Positions 1 through 7,303 of a DNA stretch of 10,000 bases are shown here, piece after piece. This stretch comes from Acropora yongei. Taxonomy: Eukaryota; Cnidaria; Anthozoa; Scleractinia; Acroporidae. Numbering within the stretch: position 1 is the stretch's first letter; every line of letters starts with the position of its first letter. Position numbers and translations under genes: made by a program. The stretch spans positions 1,446,308 to 1,456,307 of the forward strand of contig BLFN01000736.1 of the NCBI GenBank assembly GCA_014634225.1, written 5' to 3'. The notes beneath the pieces were generated by a model, which was not told the DNA's origin, made no database searches, and saw only the letters and a program-made list of their open reading frames with translations.

Positions 1-889
1 GTATTGTAATCACATATGTAAATGGGTGTCTTGGGGTGCACGTAACCCTCTTTTGTAAGCTTTCTTAACGGTTGGCGAAAATGACATAACAATCTGGTGA
101 GTACCCTCACTTTGACAAAGTGTGAACCCCCCCCCCTTTCAAAAATCCTGGCTATGCCCCTGGTGGCAAGCAGGTATTCTTGTCCGAGTCTGTTGCAAGC
201 ACTCAGATCTAAGGAGGTGGCCTGAAAGTGTAGATATAGATAACTATTAAATTATTTGACAAGGATTAGTCGTTCTCGATTTATTATTTAAAAATCTTTT
301 GTAAAAAAATAAAGGCACGATTACTTTCGTGATTAAACGAAACATCGTAGTTTCTAAGTAGCTCTTTTTATAATGCATTAATTAAATTTTAACTTTAAAA
401 CACCGCGACAATATAGAATATGGAAAAACTTAAAAGCCTCTTTGTTTTAAAGCAACGACGACGTCTCGACGTCAACTGAGTGAATAAAACGGGTACAAAT
501 TTAAATACAAACCAAGAATTCTTAAGAGACACGAATACAAAGAAAACAATGATAAAAGATTGATAATCACCCTCTATTAAGTGCGCACCAGCTTGATTCC
601 CAAAATTGTTCTTCCCACAGTTTCTGTGAAATAAACCTGCTCTCTTTACGCTACAACCGGTCAGCGAAGACGAAGAATGCGGACTACAGACTGCAGTCCG
701 GGAAAAAAAATGAAGATTGTGGGTAAAATACAGCCTGCAGACCACATGGGTTCATTCTTCCAATAATCAATTCATTATTGCATTCTGGAAACGACTAGCG
801 GGTTCAATGTTCAAATGATCAATTCATTAATATAATCTTGAGGGGAACACCTCACTTGGTTTGACTGCAATATATCTCTCAGTTACTAC
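1..889. other. Intergenic, no gene recognised
   Basis: AT-rich sequence. A run of ten C lies at 127-136. A short inverted repeat CGGACT/AGTCCG lies at 680-700. ATCAATTCATTA occurs twice (766-777 and 820-831). The - strand frame at 395-745 has no domain and biased composition, so it is not called. Confidence 0.5.
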
Positions 890-1210
890 GCGCGCTGTGA
901 TTGGTCAATTTAGCGGGCCATACTCTACTGTACAAGCCGCTGAATAAGCGTGGTACGCATGCCCGCATCAAACATGTTTGATGCGCGGCTGTCCAAACGA
1001 ACAAAACATCGCCCATCAAACAAAAGAAATGTTTTAAAATTTTGATCGAATGTTTAATGGCCTTCAAATTTTATCAAACACGATCCATCTTAATCAAACA
1101 GCACCAAACAAGGTGTCCAAACGGTAAAATGTTTGATCACCAAACAATGTTTGATGGAGTTTGGCCGCCAAACATTTCCCATTTGTCCAGAGGTGTGTCC
1201 TGGATAATTG
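890..1210. repeat. Repeat patch with seven ATCAAACA / TGTTTGAT octamers
   Basis: Perfect octamers lie at 967, 975 (reverse), 1015, 1073, 1093, 1130 (reverse) and 1148 (reverse). The first two form a 22-bp perfect palindrome (964-985, core ATCAAACATGTTTGAT). CACCAAACA and GTCCAAACG also occur twice each. The left part has a CCAAT box (TGATTGGTC near 899). It is probably a non-autonomous repeat; ends and target duplication were not found. The short frames on both strands here are repeat sequence, not genes. Confidence 0.55.
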
Positions 1211-1353
1211 GAGGAAATGCAGTATTGTAATTTAAACTTTGTTTTTCAATCTTTTTTGTAACTTTTTTAAACATCTCCTGGAGTTGATACGATCAAGAAA
1301 TCATGCTCAATCGTATTTTTTACATACTGTTTCAGCAAGATTCCATAATTAAC

Positions 1354-1620
1354 AATTATTCACCGAAGTGGAGGTGAATAGTGATGGATATTTACCTCGC
1401 CGCTTAGCGGTTCGGTAAATATCCATCACTTTCACCGACAGTAGAATATACCACACAAGCTGAATAATTAGCGGACCAAAACATTATTTTATGTGTTACA
1501 AGAGGTCAAAAAGTTTAAAATCTCTCGCGTCTGTTGCTCGGAGGTGAATAGTACTTGCTAATCACCTCCGAGTTAACCAATCAGAGCGCGTGAAAAGCGC
1601 TATTCACTTGAGTGGTATAG
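1354..1620. repeat. Foldback repeat element with two internal hairpins
   Basis: One perfect 17-bp hairpin lies at 1380-1396 / 1414-1430 (AGTGATGGATATTTACC and complement), with a second stem CCGC/GCGG in its loop. A second perfect 11-bp hairpin lies at 1537-1547 / 1562-1572 (CTCGGAGGTGA). The related unit AGGTGAATAGT occurs at both hairpins, and the right edge (GCTATTCACTTGAGTGGT) loosely mirrors the left edge (ACCGAAGTGGAGGTGAATAG). A CCAAT box follows at about 1577. No coding capacity. The outer limits are estimates. Confidence 0.7.
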
Positions 1621-2313
1621 GCTAAAAAATAATATTGGGACCAGAAGACTGAGTGGATTTATAAGTACAATAAATGATGAAATGAGAAAAAGCACAGATT
1701 TTCTCCGTTGCTGATCCCTGCAATGTCACTTTGATGTTCTCAGCTTCAAATTCCTTCAGCTCCACAGGTTGACATTTTCCGCACATTAGCCAGGGAGGCT
1801 GGGTTTTCATACTATCAACAGATAAGATAATGATGTTTTCTCGAGCTCGATCACGGAGGGCCAGCTTTCCAAAACCCTTACTCTATTTAAGACCAAAATC
1901 TTTATGACTTAACCAAGAATCAGATAACCTATTCCAAGACCTGACCCTTAAATCGATACCCAGAGCTGCTTTTGTTGATGCCTTATCGCCAGATAAAGAT
2001 GAAATGGTAGCTTCTGAAGGAAAAAATGCCCAATTCAATCAGAGTGCAAAAACCATATCCTATTTGAGACCATTATGACTAAAGTTTATACCCTATTAAT
2101 AACTAAAACGGTTAAAACCCATCCTGTTTGGGGCCACGTATGCCTAAATAGCCCATACAAAGGCCAGAGTACCCCACTCCCTCTTGGCTCAATGGTTAGG
2201 TAACTTTGTGCGTCGACAACTACGCTTTCAATAGAAATGACAAAAATCCCAAATTGTACGTTCTATTTCAGTGGAATGACCATAAGAGAAGGCAAATGTA
2301 AGGCCTACTCTGG
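1621..2313. other. Intergenic, nothing recognised
   Basis: No convincing exon, RNA gene or repeat was seen. A tRNA A-box-like string (TGGCTCAATGG near 2188) has no matching B box or cloverleaf. Confidence 0.4.
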
Positions 2314-2339
2314 GACCTTAAGTCACTGTACTTAAGGTC
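2314..2339. repeat. Perfect 10-bp inverted repeat
   Basis: GACCTTAAGT at 2314-2323 and ACTTAAGGTC at 2330-2339 around a six-base loop. No gene ends here, so it is not called a terminator. Confidence 0.6.
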
Positions 2340-2344
2340 ACCGT

Positions 2345-2445
2345 GACTTTGGGCGATTTAGGCGACTTTAGGCGCAAAATTAGACGAAAAAGCATTGCGA
2401 CTGTCTAGGCGATGTCAGTCGATGTAAGGCGTTTATGGGCGACAA
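2345..2445. repeat. Degenerate GGCG-rich short repeat
   Basis: Units of the type TTTAGGCGA recur about every 10 bases at 2345-2375 and looser at 2405-2445 (six GGCG cores). The pattern is imperfect and the unit length varies. Confidence 0.5.
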
Positions 2446-2494
2446 ACTACAAAAGAGATTTATACACGTTTGTATATAAACTGCCTGATTTCTT

Positions 2495-3020
2495 TTACTG
2501 AGAAGATTTTGTCAGCGCCATTGGTATTATGTTGCTTGAGTTTAGGCTTCTTCGTCCCAACATTTTTTGAAACCATGCCTCGTGACGCCAAAAAGAGGAA
2601 GTCTCAAGGTCTAGATCGTCTACATCCACATCTGTGCTTGACTCTCTCGTGGACGTTTTGGAATCGCTTCCGTTTTTCAGCAGTTTCGTGCGACTAGCGG
2701 CACCTGTATTTTGTTCTTCAGCTTCATTGATTGGACTAGTGTCCTCTAATTCCTCCAACCATTCTTGTTGAATAGTTTAATACAAGGCGACCCATGGTCG
2801 CTCAGATAAAAGCCAAAGATTTTGTTTGACGCTAAATCTGCTGGTTCCACCAGATTCTCGCCTCTTCCCTGAAGACGAAAATGGGCAATAAGTTTTCTTG
2901 CGTTTTCGTCCTGACAGACAAAAATTTGACAAGAACGAGAGCTAACTTGCGATGAAACAACCAGATCGAGAACAATTCGCTTGCGCAAATAAAATTTCAC
3001 GCCACAAGTCGCATTGCCTG
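2495..3020 (-). other. Possible old gene fragment on the - strand (unrecognised)
   Basis: Two - strand frames lie end to end but in different registers. The upstream one (about 3020 to 2746) is open for about 90 codons, with no ATG at its start; a possible acceptor GTCACAG stands just before it at about 3021. The other (2758 to 2495) is open for 87 codons, also without an ATG, and is acidic and Ser/Thr-rich with an Asp run (VDVDDLDLE). They overlap by a few bases near 2746-2758, as expected if a frameshift split one exon. On the + strand a short frame MPRDAKKRKSQ starts at 2576. No family is recognised, so this may be chance. Confidence 0.2.
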
Positions 3021-3052
3021 TGACAAATGGCGGGGAATTTATTTAGAGGTGT

Positions 3053-3108
3053 CAACGCGCCGTAAGAGGCTAATGAAATTCAACGAGCCGTAAGAGGTTA
3101 ATGAAATC
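3053..3108. repeat. 28-bp tandem repeat, two copies
   Basis: Copies at 3053-3080 and 3081-3108 match at 25 of 28 bases; shared core GCCGTAAGAGG, then TAATGAAAT. No third copy is seen on either side. Confidence 0.85.
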
Positions 3109-4263
3109 CAAAATAGTTTTTCCGCCCTTTACCTTCAAAAGTAAAAAAGCTTTTCCCCCCATTCTTTTTAGAAAATATATATCTCAGTCTTCTCAATTTG
3201 AACGGCGGATTTTTTTTTTTTCGCATTTTTTGTAAAAATCCACCTACCATGATACCTTAACGACGTTCGCGCCAATCGTTTCGGCGCATTCTTACTGCGC
3301 ACGCAAATTCACGCGCCACGTCATGCAGCGAGTGCGCGCGCTAAGTAATGAAATAAACAATGTTCTGGGCGGATGGCCATTGCTGTAGCTTTGCATGGAT
3401 TTAACGATCTTGGACGTTCGGTGACGCCTAGTTTCTTTCCAGAAACAGATTTTATTTACAATTATCTACGCATTGTCCAAAAATGAAAAAAAAAATCAAT
3501 GTGGGAAGGTAAAAAAAATTCAAGATTCCTGTCCGCGGGACATCTTGCGAATACATGCAAGGCGAGTGAAAATATTGTCGTTAACTTTAAGAAACCTTGT
3601 AGTTGACAAAATCTACTTAATAGGTCCAACAATACTTGGCAGAGACATTTTACTTCAAAGCCTATTGCAATATTGTGGTTTTAAAGGTACTGTGGCCTTA
3701 TTCGCTGACGGAGCCCGATTTTTTCAGATTTAGGGTGTTCTTCCGGGCATGGTCTCTCCAAAACAAGGTCGGTGACCCCCAATTTTTTTTTAATTTCTGA
3801 CATAACTAACTCATGATCTTACAGTGGTAAAAGTCTCAGAAAAAAAATCAATGCAGGAAAATTTTCGCGCGATCGTCCTTAAGAAAATTTTGGCTAGGGA
3901 ACAAAGCAACAAAGAAGATAAAAAAAGACATCACTTATTGGCCGGCGTCACTAAAAAAGCCTGGTTTTCACATAGTCGTTTCTGTCGTACCTGTCGTCCG
4001 ACTAGGTAATTAATTATTATTACTGAACCATTGAGATTTTCAGGTAAAAGCATTTGGATAACCTTACAGGCGTATCGCTTCTGTCAGTCTTCAACTAGAA
4101 ATGGAAAAAATGGACTAAATGTTTTATTAGGTACATATAAGACAATTCTTCTGACGCAAAAGATGTTAGACACGGTCTTTAATCTAATGCCAACAGCTGT
4201 TTTGACAGTGGCTTCGGACTTTTCTTAAGGGTAGAGTTTACTGACCGTTGGCAGGGACATACA
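3109..4263. other. Upstream region of the discoidin gene, promoter not located
   Basis: Contains a T run near 3207-3220, a GC- and CpG-rich patch (about 3265-3345) and A-rich stretches near 3486 and 3840. Short + strand frames at 3473-3733, 3824-4009 and 4031-4228 are Lys/Ser-rich and show no domain. No TATA box or start site can be set with confidence; a 5' untranslated exon may lie here. Confidence 0.4.
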
Positions 4264-4330
4264 ATGAGGTCTCTCTATATCCTTACAGCGTTTGCTTTCT
4301 TAGCAGTCTTCAATCTTGGATTCCGACAAG
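4264..4330 (+). CDS. Exon 1: start codon and signal peptide
   Basis: The ATG at 4264 has A at -3 (context ACAATGA), acceptable for an animal start. The 22 codons read MRSLYILTAF followed by AFLAVFNLGFRQ: one basic residue, then an uncharged hydrophobic core from about residue 4 to 18, a typical cleavable signal peptide. The cut would fall near residues 19-24, partly encoded by the next exon. The exon ends in phase 1 at 4330, followed by donor GTAATT. A phase 1 intron just after the signal peptide is the usual arrangement in genes for secreted modular proteins. Linking this exon to the discoidin exons rests on phase match and order only; no other good signal exon was seen between them. Confidence 0.7.
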
Positions 4331-4900
4331 GTAATTATATCTTCTTTATGCTACTTCCCTGTCTACGTACACAACATTTTCCTCTCTGATTTCCAAATGG
4401 GTGTCGGCCTAGGTGGAGCATTATGACAAACAACGTTACTGACTAAACAAAAGCCAAGACTCAAATAATAGATTCGTCCTGAAATGAGTCATGGACGTCA
4501 CTGAAAGATGTATATTGAAAAGTACAATGGCAAAGTGCAATGGCAAAGTACGTTTGTTGAATGAGTGACAGTGAAGCGTGTAATGTGAAATTATATAAGA
4601 AGGTTTAGTGGTTAGAGATTCGCTAATAAAAAATGCTCAGGTGCCAGCTGGCTGATCACCGAAAGACGATACTGAAAACAATTGTCTCTATACAACACCA
4701 AAACGCGATTAAACGTGGTCGAGATTTTGATGTTAGTGTGGAAAATTCTTCATAATGTTAGGTTCATGAACTCGTAGTCAAGAACCTATATCACTGTTTC
4801 TCAGCTGGAACTGTCAATTTTACCCTTTTATTCCCGAAGTCGTACTAGCTACGTTAGTTCTTTAACCCTTTCCCTGCCAAGGTGTTTTCCATTGACGAGA

Positions 4901-4946
<46 letters not shown>

Positions 4947-5147
4947 AGCTCATTCGGCAGTTAAGGGGTTAAGGGAATTGTAGTGTTGCTCTCAAACTCA
5001 TACCTCACTAGTGCGGAATATGCAATTAACAATGAATCGTCTCCTACAACAGCTCAGCGAGGTTTGAAAACGTCTCCTCAATTACGGCGTTGCCATCATA
5101 CATCTTGTTTCCCCGGCTTAAAGAAATATGGGTTATTGACCAAGTCT

Positions 5148-5179
<32 letters not shown>

Positions 5180-7196
5180 CTTTTCGCGTGTTTATGGACC
5201 GAGAGGGAGTCGAGGTCCATAAACTTGCAAAAAAGGAACGAGAACAATATCCAGCCATCTTGACCAAACAAGCTTGCTCAATAAAGGGTTTATTATATGG
5301 CTTTCGGTGAAACATTTCTTGCGGGACGCGGTGGGTAGTCCCGAACAGGAAAGGTGGTTGCCGCTCACGGAGCTACAATAAAAGCAAGTTATGGACCTCG
5401 AGGATATGTGGCATTCCCCTCGTGCCAGGCACGTGGGCTGCTAATACTCGGTGCAGCACCAGGGCAGTTATTTATAAATCGTCTCGCTGGATTATATAAA
5501 AATTACGAACTTTGTGACTTGTCCATGCATGTTTTCAATTTAGCCTTAACTTAAATATCATACGCAGCTATGTGGCTCAATGTAAATTGAAAATGTTTTC
5601 CTACCAAGATAATTCCTTGAAGTGTGAAATTGATAGTTTGTATTTCCTTGTAGAACTTGCATAAAAACGCAAAAATGCTAACAGGTTTTTTAACTTAAGT
5701 ATTTTACACCTTTAAAGTTTCGTTATGAAGTGTCTGACTGAACTTTGAGCTAATTGAACCTTTTCAAAATGAGCGGTCATGCGTTACCGTTGCTATGATA
5801 ACAGCTGTTGCTTGGAAACCAATGACAAAAGTTGATCATATGTCGGAAATGATGTTATTTCAGCTCCACCACACTGCAAACAATGTGAGCAACACCATTA
5901 GGGGGTTTATTTTGGTGGTTTAGAACTAGAACAGAACGTTATTCTTCAATCTCTTATTAAATCAAGTATGCAACACGTAAGATGATACAGAGCTGAGCCA
6001 CAATTTTCGAAGATAGTACTGTCAGACGGAAGCCAGAAAAAAACCTTCCGGAAAAACCCGGTGGGGGAAAAAGAATCCGGCAGGAAATCTGGGTAGGAAC
6101 CATGGCTCAAGCTCTAAATAGTCCATCCTACGAGCCTACTCAAGGGACAATATCATGGAAAACAAATGCCTTAAAAATAAAGTGAAATAAAATGAATTCT
6201 ATATATATATAAAAAACGTGAACTCAAACGAAGGGTCGGCTTAGAATGAAATCCCACGTGATATACATCTCTTATATGACCCTCCCTCAACTGGGCTAGT
6301 CCCAGCCCCCACTGCCCTCGTGCCGCAGAAATGTTGCATCTCCGCCTATTCCGTATTCACTCAAATGGCAGAAGCTCCTTTGGTTTCCAGGAAATCGAAG
6401 CTTGTCTTTTATAGGAATTTTATTGTAGTATGTACTCCGCAAAGCCAAACAAAGCTAGTGTGACCCTCAACTCAGTTTTACTATTCCTGACTAAAGGTAC
6501 CAGGATCATTACTTGTCAAAGTTTTCAAATAAGTTGCGAATCAGTAAATTAAACCAAAAGAATCAGTTATATCTGTGAAAAATGCACACTTACCAGACCT
6601 ACAGGACAGATATTCATGACATAAGACTTCAACACTAATTCAATAATATATTTACTGAACAGTCCGGCTGGGAACGTTTCCCACGCAATATGATATTCTC
6701 GATTTATCTTGCTCTCGAATATTCACAGTGAATCTTGCCCTCGTTCCTATGAAGAAGTTGTTCCTATGAAGAAGTTGTTTGCTCATAGCAGGTCATAACA
6801 ATGCACAAGCGGCAGCCATGATTAATACTCATGTTATGATCGATGAACGTAAGGTATTATTCGATCTTAACCCGCCACCGGCAGTGTCTAATTGATTCGC
6901 GTGTTGACCTGCCTTTCGAAAGGACCCGAAAGGGCTCCTCTTGACCAACATGCATTGCAAGCGTTTTATAGTTTTTATTGCATACTTTTATTGCATATGC
7001 ATGAACATGAACTGTATGATATCATGAAACGACACATCATCAATGTCATAAACAAATAAAAAAAATTAAACAGAAAACGCGATCACTTGAATAGAGCAGT
7101 TTTCAAATGACAGTCGAAAGTAATAACTTGATTGCGATTGCTAGGCTTAGTGATTGGCTTAAAAGATTCGCACCAGTTTTTCAACCAATGAGAATC

Positions 7197-7246
<50 letters not shown>

Positions 7247-7258
7247 CCGAGTTTCAGG

Positions 7259-7303
<45 letters not shown>

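Noticed and set aside
395..745. 116-codon frame on the - strand
   Set aside because: Composition is odd (Phe/Ser/Arg runs), no domain, and no splice or start context to support it.
2180..2235. tRNA-like A box (TGGCTCAATGG)
   Set aside because: No B box at the right distance and no cloverleaf can be drawn.
3473..4228. Three short + strand frames upstream of exon 1
   Set aside because: Lys-rich low-complexity starts, no domain, and no consistent splice phases linking them to the signal-peptide exon.
5354..5554. 66-codon frame on the + strand
   Set aside because: It lies next to the foldback in intron 1, has no domain, and has no phase-matched splice sites noted.
6912..6923. Palindrome CCTTTCGAAAGG
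   Set aside because: A single 12-bp palindrome is expected by chance at this scale and has no context.
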